Positions 43,728 to 54,176 of a DNA stretch of 64,000 nt are shown one piece after another (position 1 is the stretch's first letter; every line of letters begins with the position of its first letter). Position numbers and translations under genes: made by a program. The notes beneath the pieces were generated by a model. The model made no database searches. It had not been told where the DNA came from and worked only from the letters and a program-made list of their open reading frames with translations. The DNA is from Zea mays (Eukaryota > Streptophyta > Magnoliopsida > Poales > Poaceae). The stretch lies in contig NC_050100.1 in NCBI RefSeq assembly GCF_902167145.1, positions 192,131,439-192,195,438 on the forward strand. Direction: 5' to 3'.

Positions 43728-46603
43728 TTCTTTGAAGCCCATGACACCAAGGATCTTCCCAAGAACTGGCAAGTCCCCGATGTGCTCTTCCTATTGATCT
43801 TACACCCCGCCCAATCGGCATCCGAATAACCAATCAAATCAAATGTGGATCCCCGAGGGTACCAAAGCCCAAACTTAGGAGTATAAGCCAAATATCTCAA
43901 GATTCGTTTTACGGTCGTAAGGTGGGATTCCTTAGGGTCGGATTGGAATCTTGCACACATGCAAACGGAAAGCATAATGTCCGGTCGAGATGCGCATAAA
44001 TAAAGCAATGAACCAATCATCGACCGGTATACCTTTTGATCCACGGACTTACCTCCCGTGTCGAGGTCGAGATGCCCATTAGTTCCCATGGGTGTCTTGA
44101 TGGGCTTGGCATCCTTCATTCCAAACTTGGTTAGAATGTCTTGAGTGTATTTTGTTTGGCTAATGAAGGTGCCTTCTTGGAGTTGCTTTACTTGAAATCC
44201 TAAGAAATACTTCAACTCCCCCATCATGGACATCTCGAATTTTTGTGTCATGATCCTACTAAATTCTTCACAAGTAGATTCGTTAGTAGACCCAAATATG
44301 ATATCATCAACATAAATTTGGCATACAAACAAATCATTATCAAGAGTCTTAGTAAATAAAGTAGGATCCGCCTTTCCGACTTTGAAGCAATTAGCGATAA
44401 GGAAATCTCTGAGGCATTCATACCATGCTCTTGGGGCTTGTTTGAGCCCATAAAGCACCTTAGAGAGTTTATAAACATGGTTAGGATACTCACTATCTTC
44501 AAAGCCGGGAGGTTGCTCAACATAGACCTCTTCCTTGATTGGTCCATTGAGGAAGGCACTTTTCACGTCCATTTGATAAAGCTTGAAGCCATGGTAAGTA
44601 GCATAGGCTAATAATATTCGAATTGACTCAAGCCTAGCTACGGGTGCATAGGTTTCACCGAAATCCAAACCTTCGACTTGGGAGTATCCCTTGGCCACAA
44701 GTCGGGCTTTGTTCCTCGTCACCACACCATGCTCATCTTGCTTGTTGCGGAAGACCCATTTGGTTCCTACAACATTTTGGTTAGGACGTGGAACTAAATG
44801 CCATACCTCATTCCTAGTGAAGTTGTTGAGCTCCTCTTGCATTGCCACCACCCAATCCGAATCTTGGAGCGCTTCCTCTACCCTGTGTGGCTCAATAGAG
44901 GAAACAAAAGAGTAATGCTCACAAAAATGTGCAACACGAGATCTAGTAGTTACCCCCTTATGAATGCCGCTGAGGATGGTGTTGACGGGGTGATCTCGTT
45001 GAATTGCTTGGTGGACTCTCGGGTGTGGCGGCCTTGGTTCTTGCTCATCCTCCTTTTCTTGATCATTTGCATCTCCCCCTTGATCATTGCCATCATCTTG
45101 AGGTGGCTCATCTTCTTGATCTTGCCCTTCATCAACTTGAGCCTCATCCTCATTTTGAGTTGGTGGAGATGCTTGCGTGGAGGAGGATGGTTGATCTTGT
45201 GCATGTGGAGGCTCGTCGGATTCCTTAGGACACACATCCCCAATGGACATGTTCCTTAGTGCGATGCACGGAGCCTGTTCTTCACCTATCTCATCAAGAT
45301 CAACTTGCTCTACTTGAGAGCCGTTAGTTTCATCAAACACAACGTCACAAGAAACTTCAACTAGTCCTGAGGACTTGTTGAAGACTCTATATGCCCTTGT
45401 GTTTGAGTCATATCCTAGTAAAAAGCCTTCTACAGTTTTAGGAGCAAATTTAGATTTTCTACCTCTCTTAATAAGAATAAAGCATTTGCTACCAAAAACT
45501 CTAAAATATGAAATATTTGGCTTTTTACCGGTTAGGAGTTCATAGGATGTCTTCTTGAGGATTCGGTGTAGATATAACCGGTTGATGGCGTAGCAAGCGG
45601 TGTTGACCGCCTCGGCCCAAAACTGATCCGGTGTCTTGTACTCATCAAGCATGGTTCTTGCCATGTCCAATAGAGTTCGATTCTTCCTCTCCACTACACC
45701 ATTTTGTTGTGGAGTGTAGGGAGAAGAGAACTCATGCTTGATGCCCTCCTCCTCAAGGAAGCCTTCAATTTGAGAGTTCTTGAACTCCGTCCCGTTGTCG
45801 CTTCTTATTTTCTTGATCCTTAAGCCGAACTCATTTTGAGCCCGTCTCAAGAATCCCTTTAAGGTCTCTTGGGTATGAGATTTTTCCTGCAAAAAGAATA
45901 CCCAAGTGAAGCGAGAATAATCATCCACAATAACTAGACAGTACTTACTTCCGCCGATGCTTATGTAAGCGATCGGGCCGAATAGGTCCATGTGTAGGAG
46001 CTCCAGTGGCCTGTCACTAGTCATGATGTTCTTGTGTGGATGATGAGTGCCAACTTGCTTCCCGGCTTGGCATGCACTACAAATCCTGTCTTTCTGAAAA
46101 TGAACATCGGTTAGTCCTAAAATGTGTTCTCCCTTTAGAAGCTTATGAAGATTCTTCATTCCAACATGGGCTAGTCGGCGGTGCCAGAGCCAACCCAAGT
46201 TAGTCTTAGCAATTAAGCAAGTGTCGAGTTCAGCTCTATCAAAATCTACCAAGTATAGCTGACCCTCTAACACTCCCTTAAATGCTATTGAATCATCACT
46301 TCTTCTAAAGACAGTAACACCTACATCAGTAAATAGACAGTTGTAGCCCATTTGACATAATTGGGATACGGAAAGCAAATTGTAATCTAATGAATCTACA
46401 AGAAAAACATTGGAAATAGAATGGTCAGGAGATATAGCAATTTTACCAAGACCTTTGACCAAACCTTGATTTCCGTCCCCGAATGTGATAGCTCGTTGGG
46501 GATCTTGGTTTTTCTCATATGAGGAGAACATCTTCTTTTCCCCTGTCATGTGGTTTGTGCACCCGCTGTCGAGTATCCAACTTGAGCCCCCGGATGCATA
46601 AAC
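43728..46603 (-). pseudogene. Sirevirus Pol, intact except for a truncated RNase H
   Basis: The frame opens after a TAG, as in the plus-strand copy, and runs through protease ([11 protein letters not shown]), integrase (HHCC region; [27 protein letters not shown]) and reverse transcriptase, with YVDD at 44314-44303. RNase H begins normally ([20 protein letters not shown]) and is then replaced by unrelated codons to a stop at 43658, because the sequence crosses into the inverted LTR fragment. Protease, integrase and polymerase motifs look intact; RNase H lacks its later catalytic residues. Confidence 0.9.
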
Positions 46604-46616
46604 CTACAAAACAATT

Positions 46617-49313
46617 TTAGTTCTTGACTTTAGGTACCCAAACGGTTTTGGGTCCTTTGGCATTAGAAACAAGAACTTTGGGTACCCAAACACAAGTCTT
46701 GGAGCCCTTGTGTTTGCCCCCAACAAACTTGGCAACTACTTTGCCGGATTTGTTAGTCAAAACATAAGATGCATCAAAAGTTTTAAATAAAATGTCATGC
46801 TCATTTGATGCAATAGGAGTTTTCTTTCTAGGCAACTTGGCACGGGTTGATTGCCTAGAGCTAGATGTCTCACCCTTATACATAAAAGCATGGTTAGGGC
46901 CAGAGTGAGACTTCCTAGAATGAGTTCTCCTAATTTTGCTCTCGGGATAACCGGCAGGGTACAAAATGTAACCCTCGTTATCCTGAGGCATGGGAGCCTT
47001 GCCCTTAACAAAGTTAGACAAGTTCTTAGGAGGGGCATTAAGTTTAACATTGTCTCCCCTTTGGAAGCCAATGTCATCCTTGATGCCAGGGCGTCTCCCA
47101 TTATAGAGCATACTTCTAGCAAATTTAAATTTTTCATTTTCTAAGTTATGCTCGGCAATTTTAGCATCTAATAGTGCTATATGATCATTTTGTTGTTTAA
47201 TTAAGACCATGTGATCATGAATAGCATTAACATCAATATCTCTACATCTAGTACAAATAGAAACATGCTCAACATTAGATGTAGAGGGTTTGCAAGATTT
47301 TAATTCAACAACCTTAGCATGTAATATATCATTTTCACTTTTAAGGTTGGAAATAGTAACATTGCAAACATCAAAATCCTTAGCCTTAGCAATCAAATTT
47401 TCATTTTCTATTCTAAGGCTAGCAAGAGAATCATTCAATTCCTTAATCTTAGCAAGCAAATCATCATTATCATTATTAAGATTGGGAATTGAAGCATTAC
47501 AAACATGAGAATCAACCTTAGCAATTAATCTAGCATTTTCATTTCTAAGGTTGGTAATAGTGTCATGGCATGTGCTTAGCTCACTAGATAATTTGTCACA
47601 TTTTTCTACCTCTAGAGCATAAGCATTTTTAACCTTAACATGCTTTTTGTTTTCCTTAATAAGGAAGTCCTCTTGAGAGTCCAAGAGATCATCCTTCTCA
47701 TGAATAGCACTAATCAATTCATTTAATTTTTCCTTTTGTTGCATGTTACGATCGGCAAAAAGGGTACGCAAATTATTCTCCTCATCACTAGCATTATCAT
47801 CACTAGAGGATTCATATTTAGTGGAGGATTTAGATTTAACCTTCTTCTTTTTGCCGTCCTTTGCCATGAGGCACTTGTGGCCGACGTTGGGGAAGAGGAG
47901 TCCCTTGGTGACGGCGATGTTGGCGGCGTCCTCGTCGGCGGAGGTGTCGGTGGAGCTCTCATCGGAGTCCCACTCGCGGCACACGTGGGCATCGCCGCCC
48001 TTCCTCTTGTGGTACCTTTTCTTTTCTCTCCTCTTGCCCTTCTTGTCGTTATCCCTGTCACTGTCACTTGATAATGGACATTTAGCAATAAAGTGACCGG
48101 GCTTACCACACTTGTAGCAAACCTTCTTGGAACGGGATTTGTAGTCCTTCCCCTTCCGTTGCTTGAGGATTTGCCGAAAGCTTTTGATGATTAAAGCCAT
48201 CTCCTCATTGTCGAGCTTGGAGGCGTCAATTGGTTGTCTACTTGGTGTAGACTCCTCCTTCTTCTCCTCCGTCGCCTTAAATGCCACCGGTTGTGCTTCG
48301 GACGTGGAGGGTTCATCAAGCTCGTTGATCTTCTTTGATCCTTTAATCATACATTCAAAGCTTACAAAATCCCCGATTACTTCCTCGGGAGTCATTAGTG
48401 TGTATCTAGGATTACCACGAATTAATTGAACTTGAGTGGGGTTAAGGAAAATGAGAGATCTTAGAATAACCTTAACCACCTCGTGGTCGTCCCACTTCTT
48501 GCTCCCGAGGTTGCGCACTTGGTTCACCAAGGTTTTGAGCCGGTTGTACATATCTTGTGGCTCCTCCCCTTGGCGAAGACGGAAGCGACCGAGCTCCCCC
48601 TCGATCGTTTCCCGCTTGGTGATCTTTGTGAGTTCATCACCCTCGTGCGCGGTCTTGAGAAGGTCCCAAATCTCCTTTGCATTCTTCAACCCTTGCACCT
48701 TGTTGTATTCCTCCTTGCTTACAGAGGCGAGGAGTATGGTTGTAGCTTGGGAGTTGAAGTGCTCGATTTGGGCCACTTCGTCCGTATCATAGTCTTCATC
48801 CCCTATGGACGGTACCTGTGCTCCAAACTCAACAACATTCCATATACTTTTGTGGAGTGAGGTTAGATGAAATTTCATTAAATCACTCCACCTAGCATAA
48901 TCTTCGCCATCAAAGGTTGGCGGTTTACCTAATGGAACGGAAAGTAATGGAGTATGTTTAGATGTACGAGGGTAGTGTAAGGGGATCTTACTAAACTTCT
49001 TACGCTCTTGGCGCTTAGAAGTTACGGACGGCGCATCGGAGTCGGAGGTCGATGTTGATGAAGTGTCGGTCTCGTAGTAGACCACTTTCCTCATCCTCTT
49101 GTGCTTGTCACCTTTCCGATGCGACTTGTGGGAAGAAGATTTCTCCTTCTTCTCTTTGTGGTGAGAAGAGGAAGATCTTTTCTCCTTCCGTTTGGAGGAG
49201 TCCTTCTTCTTCTCCTTTCTCTTGGTGCGGGACTCTTCCGATGAAGTACTCCCGTGGCTCGTAGTGGGCTTGTCGCCGGTCTCCATCTCCCTCTTGGTGT
49301 GATCTCCCGACAT
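46617..49313 (-). CDS. Sirevirus Gag (intact, 898 aa)
   Basis: It is a close copy of the Gag at 35479-38172 with the same order: Lys/Ser-rich N-terminus, PTFDGEDYARWSDLMKFHL segment, UBN2-type core, zinc knuckle CYKCGKPGHFIAKC, acidic stretch, coiled coil and end VWVPKVKN. The ATG at 49313 is chosen over an adjacent upstream GTG. The frame has no interruption. Pol follows in the same relative frame offset as in the plus-strand copy. Confidence 0.92.
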   Translation of the reverse strand: MSGDHTKREMETGDKPTTSHGSTSSEESRTKRKEKKKDSSKRKEKRSSSSHHKEKKEKSSSHKSHRKGDKHKRMRKVVYYETDTSSTSTSDSDAPSVTSKRQERKKFSKIPLHYPRTSKHTPLLSVPLGKPPTFDGEDYARWSDLMKFHLTSLHKSIWNVVEFGAQVPSIGDEDYDTDEVAQIEHFNSQATTILLASVSKEEYNKVQGLKNAKEIWDLLKTAHEGDELTKITKRETIEGELGRFRLRQGEEPQDMYNRLKTLVNQVRNLGSKKWDDHEVVKVILRSLIFLNPTQVQLIRGNPRYTLMTPEEVIGDFVSFECMIKGSKKINELDEPSTSEAQPVAFKATEEKKEESTPSRQPIDASKLDNEEMALIIKSFRQILKQRKGKDYKSRSKKVCYKCGKPGHFIAKCPLSSDSDRDNDKKGKRREKKRYHKRKGGDAHVCREWDSDESSTDTSADEDAANIAVTKGLLFPNVGHKCLMAKDGKKKKVKSKSSTKYESSSDDNASDEENNLRTLFADRNMQQKEKLNELISAIHEKDDLLDSQEDFLIKENKKHVKVKNAYALEVEKCDKLSSELSTCHDTITNLRNENARLIAKVDSHVCNASIPNLNNDNDDLLAKIKELNDSLASLRIENENLIAKAKDFDVCNVTISNLKSENDILHAKVVELKSCKPSTSNVEHVSICTRCRDIDVNAIHDHMVLIKQQNDHIALLDAKIAEHNLENEKFKFARSMLYNGRRPGIKDDIGFQRGDNVKLNAPPKNLSNFVKGKAPMPQDNEGYILYPAGYPESKIRRTHSRKSHSGPNHAFMYKGETSSSRQSTRAKLPRKKTPIASNEHDILFKTFDASYVLTNKSGKVVAKFVGGKHKGSKTCVWVPKVLVSNAKGPKTVWVPKVKN

Positions 49314-49349
49314 CACTTCGAGCGATTAGGCTCTAATGAAGCATCGGGC

Positions 49350-49361
49350 TCTGATACAAAT
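49350..49361 (-). other. Primer-binding site, altered
   Basis: The reverse complement around here reads tttgtatcagagc, where the consensus is TGGTATCAGAGC; a G to T change near the 5' edge would weaken priming. Confidence 0.6.
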
Positions 49362-50670
49362 TGAAAGTCGCCTAGAGGGGGGTGAATAGGGCGAAACTGA
49401 AATTTACAAATATAAACACAACTACGAGATGGGTTAGCGTTAGAAATAAACAAGAGTCCGAGAGAGGGCGCAAAAACAAATCGTGAGCAAATGCGGAGTG
49501 AGACACGATGATTTGTTTTACCGAGGTTCGGTTCTTGCAAACCTACTCCCCGTTTAGGAGGCCACGAAGGCCGGGTCTTTTTCAACCCTTTCCCTCTCTC
49601 AAACGGTCCCTCGGGCCGAGTGAGCTTCTCTTCTCAAATCACAACCGGGAACAAAACTTCCCCCGCAAGGACCACCACACAATTGGTGTCTCTTGCCTCG
49701 GTTACAAATGAGTTTTGATCACAAGAACAAGTGAGAAAGAAAAGAAGCAATCCAAGCGCAAGAGCTCAAAAGAACACGACAAATCTCTCTCGCTAATCAC
49801 TAAAGCCTTGTGTGGAATTGGAGAGGATTTGATCACTTAGGTGTGTCTAGAATTGAATGCCTAGCTCTTGTAAGTGGTTGAGAAGTGGAAAACTTGGATG
49901 CAATGAATGGTGGGGTGGTTGGGGCATTTATAGCTTCAACCACCAAACTTGACCGTTGGTGGAGGCTGTCTGTCGATGGCGCATCGGACAGTCCGGTGCA
50001 CACCGGACATGTCCGGTGCCCCAGCCACGTCATCAATGCCGTTGGATTCCGACCGTTGGAGTTCTAATTTCTGGGCCCGCCTGGATGTCCGGTGGCGCAC
50101 CGGACATGTACTGTGGAGTGTCCGGTGCGCCAGTATGGGCACGCCTGACTTCTGCGCGCGCAGCGCGCGCATTTAATGCGACACAGGTAGCCGTTAGCGC
50201 CGAAATAGCCATTGCTCCGGAGTTGCACCGGACAGTCCGGTGTACACCGGACATGTCCGGTGAATTATAGCGGAGCAGCCGCTGCGTTTTCCCGAGGCTG
50301 GCGAGTTCCGGAGGCCGCTGTTCCTTGGAGCACCGGACACTGTCCGGTGTACACCGGACAGTCCGGTGAATTATAGTCGAGTGCCTCTGGAAATTCCCGA
50401 AGGTGGCAAGTTGGAGTTGGAGTCCTCTGGTGCACCGGACACTGTCCGGTGTGCACCAGACAGTCCGGTGCCCCCAGACCAGAGGTGCCTTCGGTTGTCC
50501 TTTGCTCCTTCGTTGAATCCAATATTTGATCTTTTTATTGGCTAAGTATGAACCTTTTACACCTGTATAACTTGTACACTAGAGCAAACTAGTTAGTCCA
50601 ATTATTTTTGTTGGGCAATTCAACCACCAAAATTAAATTAGGGACTAGGTGTAAGCCTAATTCCCTTTCA
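49362..50670 (-). repeat. Opie-like 5' LTR (1,309 bp)
   Basis: The plus strand starts TGAAAGTCGCCTAGAGG and ends attccctttca, followed by ggaag (50671-50675). Palindromes lie in 49985-50475 and a minus-strand TATA (ctataaatgc) near 49925-49934. Confidence 0.9.
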
Positions 50671-51039
50671 GGAAGTAAAAGTGGTTTTTCACAAAGGCAT
50701 TCATGATCTAGAAAAGTGTTCTCTAAGATGATTTTGAAGGATTTTGAACTTAGCTCATTGCATAACTTACTTAACCATTGTGAATCCCTCTTAATTGAAC
50801 GGCGATTCCTATAACTCAAGAATTATAAAATGAACATTGTCGTTGTTTCCAAGCACTTGGAGCACGCCATATGATGTAGAATTTAAATCCGTTGTGCTTT
50901 ATATTTTTATGCTCATAAGATATGTGCTTCTCCTGTCTATAGAATAACCGTGTACATGCTAGGAGCAAACTTGTTAGAATCTCTGTTTGTTTTGTCATTT
51001 AATCACCAAAACCCTCAATTAGGGTTGATTGCACTTACA
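50671..51039 (-). repeat. Outer remainder of the host Sirevirus 5' LTR
   Basis: The 369 bp match 31806-32174 base for base in length with few substitutions, ending gattgcacttaca next to the duplication tcttc. It is the undisturbed end of the LTR that received the minus-strand Opie-like insertion. Confidence 0.88.
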
Positions 51040-51964
51040 TCTTCGGGCAATCCTTGGTTGGGTGTGCTGAGTCTTCGCCATGGAAGACACAGTAGAATCT
51101 TCTTGGTTGTTGAGGGCCTCGGCCTCTGCCTTCGCACCTAGTTGTATTGCCACCTTGTTGCGGGGTGTAGCCCTGACGAGGGGGGTTCTCTCCTAGTTGT
51201 TGTTGTTTGCGATGTTATGCACATAGAGCTGACCACGCTCTTGCTAGGCTGGGTCCTGCTGTGGAGGCCTGATCCACGTCCTGCTGGATTGCAGAGCCTC
51301 TTTTGGCTTTCGTTGAGACTCGACTTTTCTTTGGTGGAGTTATTTTGAGTGAGCATACTTTTCAAAAAGCTGGTACAACTCCTATAGGTTGGTTGGTGGG
51401 TCCCTTATTCAGTGGTTGTATAGGACGACTTCTTAAAGGTCGTTGATTGCATAATGGATGGCTATATGGTCATCGACCAAGGGCAACTGTGATTTCAACA
51501 AGAGAAACTTTTTGTAATATTCGCGAAGACTTTCCTTATCTTGCTGCCAACAAAGCGAGAGTTCTGCCAGTGCGTCTGTTTTAGATTGTAACCTTGGAAA
51601 TTCAGCAGGAATTTGTCACGAAGAGTCTTCCATGAATCAGTTGATAACAACGACAACCTTGAATACCATGTGAGAGCTGGGCCCTCGAGGGCTATGATGA
51701 ATGATTTGACCATGGTGGCGTCGTCCCCCTAGATGATGCGATTGCGATCTGAAAGCTCATGATGTACTGAGATGGGTCCGCACTGTTGTTGTACTTGGGG
51801 TAAGTGCTTGCTCTATAGTTTTGTGGCCAAGGGGATACCTGGAGCTGTGGGCGAGAGGGCTTCGCTCGTCAAGGTAATTCAGCCCTTGGAAGACAGTTAG
51901 TGCGAAGGCTGGTACGTGAGGGTGGCGAAGGTTTTGATTGAGTGGGACGGCTGGCTGCTGGCGG

Positions 51965-52179
51965 TAGTAGCGGAGGACAGATAAAAAATGAGGTATGGCT
52001 AAGGAAAAGGTAAAAATGCAAGCAACATGACTTGAACCCAAGACCTACTACTTGATAAACAACCACCTATCCACGAGGCCAAATCTTCTCTTGTGAACAT
52101 AATGGAAGATATAAGTTTTTTTTTAAAATGTATGGTATGGCTAAAGCTACACTAAGCCATAATGGCTCCTCCGCCACTG
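51965..52179. mobile_element. hAT-like MITE (215 bp)
   Basis: Ends TAGTAGCGGAGGACAG and GGCTCCTCCGCCACTG are imperfect inverted repeats, flanked by a perfect 8-bp duplication gctggcgg (51957-51964, 52180-52187). The interior contains ggttcaagtc on the minus strand, like a tRNA B box. Confidence 0.75.
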
Positions 52180-52558
52180 GCTGGCGGCAGAGGTCTTTGC
52201 CCTGTATTTCAGCGATTTGTTGCTCCAGCTCCCTAGATTTTTGCTCTTCTTCTATGTTCATCTGGCTTACTATGGCCTGCATGTTGGTTCGCTGCCTCTT
52301 GGCTGCGAGTATATCTTTATGTTTTTGTAGATGATTATTTTTAATGCGAAGTGCTCGTAATTTGAGCTGGTCTTCAGCTTAGATGCCAGGACCTCGTTGT
52401 CCTTGATGACGTCATCAGCCTATAGGTGGGTGAAACCTTGGGGGTGAGGGAGGCCCTCAGAACTGCACGTGTGAATGGTGCCTTCGGGGTTGGTGGGTTC
52501 TCGGTTTGGAGACGCTTGCTATTGAATGCTCCGTCGTAGTTTTTGAGTGCATCTTGGG

Positions 52559-53098
52559 TAGGCCTCGGCATTCGGTTCTTCGGTTCGTTCGGTTCGGTTC
52601 GGTTCCTCGGTTCTTGTAGAAATTCGGTTCTTCAAAAACTAGAACCGAAATAGCAAGATAAAGAAATCAGAACCGACTAGTTCGGTTCTCGGTTCTTCGG
52701 TTCGGTTCCTCGGTTCTAACCGAACTGTAACAGCCACTCTAAAATTATGAATAACGACAACTTTTGTGAGAAATTTCAGCAACATCTCCCCACAAACAAC
52801 GACAAGTGCACAATGACTATAATTTCATAGATAATACATGGATGATTAGAGGTTCAACATAAGTCGATAACACAACATCCGAAGTTACAAACACATGTAA
52901 CAAATTGAATCTAATACTTTTGGGTTTTTCGATTCTTTCGGTTCTTTGGAGTGCAGAACCGAAAATATCTCATTTATTTCGGTTCTCAAAAAACCAGAAC
53001 CGAAATTCATAACGGTTCCTTCGGTTCGGTTAGTTCGGTTCCGGTTCTCGGTTATTTCGGTTCGGTTCCTCGGTTCCGGTTCTTTTTGCCCAGGCCTA
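52559..53098. mobile_element. hAT-like MITE (540 bp) with CGGTTC repeats
   Basis: Ends TAGGCCTCGGC and GCCCAGGCCTA are inverted repeats flanked by a perfect 8-bp duplication atcttggg (52551-52558, 53099-53106). Both subterminal regions are filled with ggttcggttc and gaaccgaa units. Confidence 0.85.
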
Positions 53099-53253
53099 AT
53101 CTTGGGGGGCATCGTCAACGAGGGCTACCTTGCCTTTTTTTCTCGGCGAGGGCCACCTTGCAGCGTCGTCCAGGGACGTGGTTGACTTGGAAGTCGCTTT
53201 CTTGGGGGGCCATCGCAGGTTTGCTTTGTCGTAGCACGAACGTGGGTGCCAAA

Positions 53254-53660
53254 TGTTAGGACCGACTTACATGTGGTCAGGTTTAGGGTTTAGGGTCTTG
53301 TTAAGCGTGTCCCATCCATGTACAACACGAGAGTATTTATAGGTAACTGAGCAGGTAGGTGTGCCCTTCTAAGTATTGTTATACCATCGATCACCTGCTA
53401 CAGCTCCAGAATATTTCCCCTTACAGGATCATTACAACAATGATAAGTACAGTCTGATTAGACGTACTACGAAACCTACTCCGTAAAGGGGCTTACAAAT
53501 GGACCCAAATGACGACGGAACGCGGCCTGGGTCCCACCGCCGTTGGGCGGCGTGGCCTTTGCCCGCACGTGGCACCCTTCGCCCTGCGAAATCGAGCCTT
53601 CAACCTCACTAAGACTAGCGTCGTTCAAAACTGTCTGAGTCGATGGGGGCGCTTCACGAG
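53254..53660 (-). repeat. Gypsy 5' LTR (outer end unresolved)
   Basis: The inner end reads TGTTAGGACCGAC on the plus strand, preceded by ttggcacccacg (minus strand), a primer-site-like sequence. A minus-strand TATA, ctataaatac, lies at 53333-53342. TTTAGGGTTTAGGG at 53282-53295 is two telomere-type units. I could not find the outer end; it may reach about 53.8 kb. Confidence 0.6.
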
Positions 53661-53898
53661 GCTACAACTAACCCCTTTTAAATAGTGCGGCTCTTCGTTC
53701 CGAAGTTTCTGACAGAGACTTCGATCCTGATACCGGTCGAAGACCTCTCTTCTTGTACCTACGACAAAATCTACCTAGGACAAAATCTATTCAGTTGATG
53801 TTAAAAAAGTCTGACCGAGTGAACGGTCACCGGTCCGCAGTTTATATGGTGAAGTTTAAATTAGTAGACGAGAAAGAAAGGTCGCTGGAGAGAGTAGT

Positions 53899-53906
53899 AT
53901 AAAACT
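53899..53906 (+). promoter_or_regulatory. Probable TATA box of the SET-domain gene
   Basis: tataaaac in the context agtagtataaaacttc lies about 275 bp upstream of the ATG at 54177. It is close to the gypsy LTR, so the promoter region may border or include LTR sequence. Confidence 0.45.
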
Positions 53907-54176
53907 TCTAAAAGGTTAGCAAGCCGCCAGAAGGGCCCAACGTTGCAGAGTGTTGTAGATGCGGGCCGCGCTGTATGGTCTTAGCAAGAAACGAAGGATA
54001 TATGCGGCCCAAGTTCGGGCTAAACCCCTCCTTCTCCCACGACGCCGATCCCCGTCGCCGCCGCCTCATTTCCTATCAGTCCGAACCGTTCTTCCGTCCT
54101 GCTCAGGCGTTCCGACCAGCGTTGCTCGCTTCTCGTCACTCCCGCCGGCTGCTGCTCTTGTCTACGCCACGGTAGA

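Larger units (their letters stand above)
43728..50670 (-). mobile_element. Opie-like Sirevirus, minus strand; 3' end deleted
   Basis: On the minus strand: 5' LTR (50670-49362), primer site, intact gag, and pol open into the RNase H domain, where it stops at the junction near 43728. The rest of RNase H, the 3' non-coding region and the local 3' LTR are missing. The LTR that originally belonged to it appears to be the one at 42256-43543. Confidence 0.85.
30683..51039 (-). mobile_element. Sirevirus inserted in the gypsy gag, heavily rearranged
   Basis: A target duplication tcttc flanks the element exactly. Retained parts are the 3' LTR (30683-32174), polypurine tract, 3' non-coding region and envelope-like ORF (to 34121), and two pieces of the other LTR: 50671-51039 in place and 43544-43716 inverted. 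Its own gag and pol are gone. Two Opie-like elements lie inside it. The LTR is not one I can name; it shares structure with the solo LTR at 18160. Confidence 0.8.
51040..53213 (-). pseudogene. Gypsy gag, decayed and invaded by two hAT elements
   Basis: From the probable ATG at 53213 (MAPQESD) the minus strand encodes a decayed gag. The core lies at 51713-51495 (EGPALTWYSRL, SWKTLRDKFLLNFQGY), and the zinc-knuckle-like YCVFHGEDSAHPTKDCPK is at 51100-51045, where the Sirevirus inserted. The frame is broken several times, and elements at 51965-52179 and 52559-53098 interrupt it. Confidence 0.7.
29847..53660 (-). mobile_element. Old truncated gypsy element, split by a Sirevirus
   Basis: On the minus strand, in order: 5' LTR (from 53254 rightwards), primer site, gag (53213-51040), the Sirevirus insertion (30683-51039), then the rest of gag and the protease region to about 29847. 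Reverse transcriptase, integrase and the 3' LTR are missing. Continuity of gag across the insertion is shown by the 5-bp duplication tcttc (30678-30682, 51040-51044) and by a zinc knuckle interrupted just after its last Cys. The outer LTR end is unresolved, so the end coordinate is approximate. Confidence 0.75.

Noticed and set aside
52020..52090. tRNA gene on the minus strand
   Set aside because: It has a B-box-like sequence but I cannot draw a cloverleaf with an acceptor stem; it lies within a TIR element.
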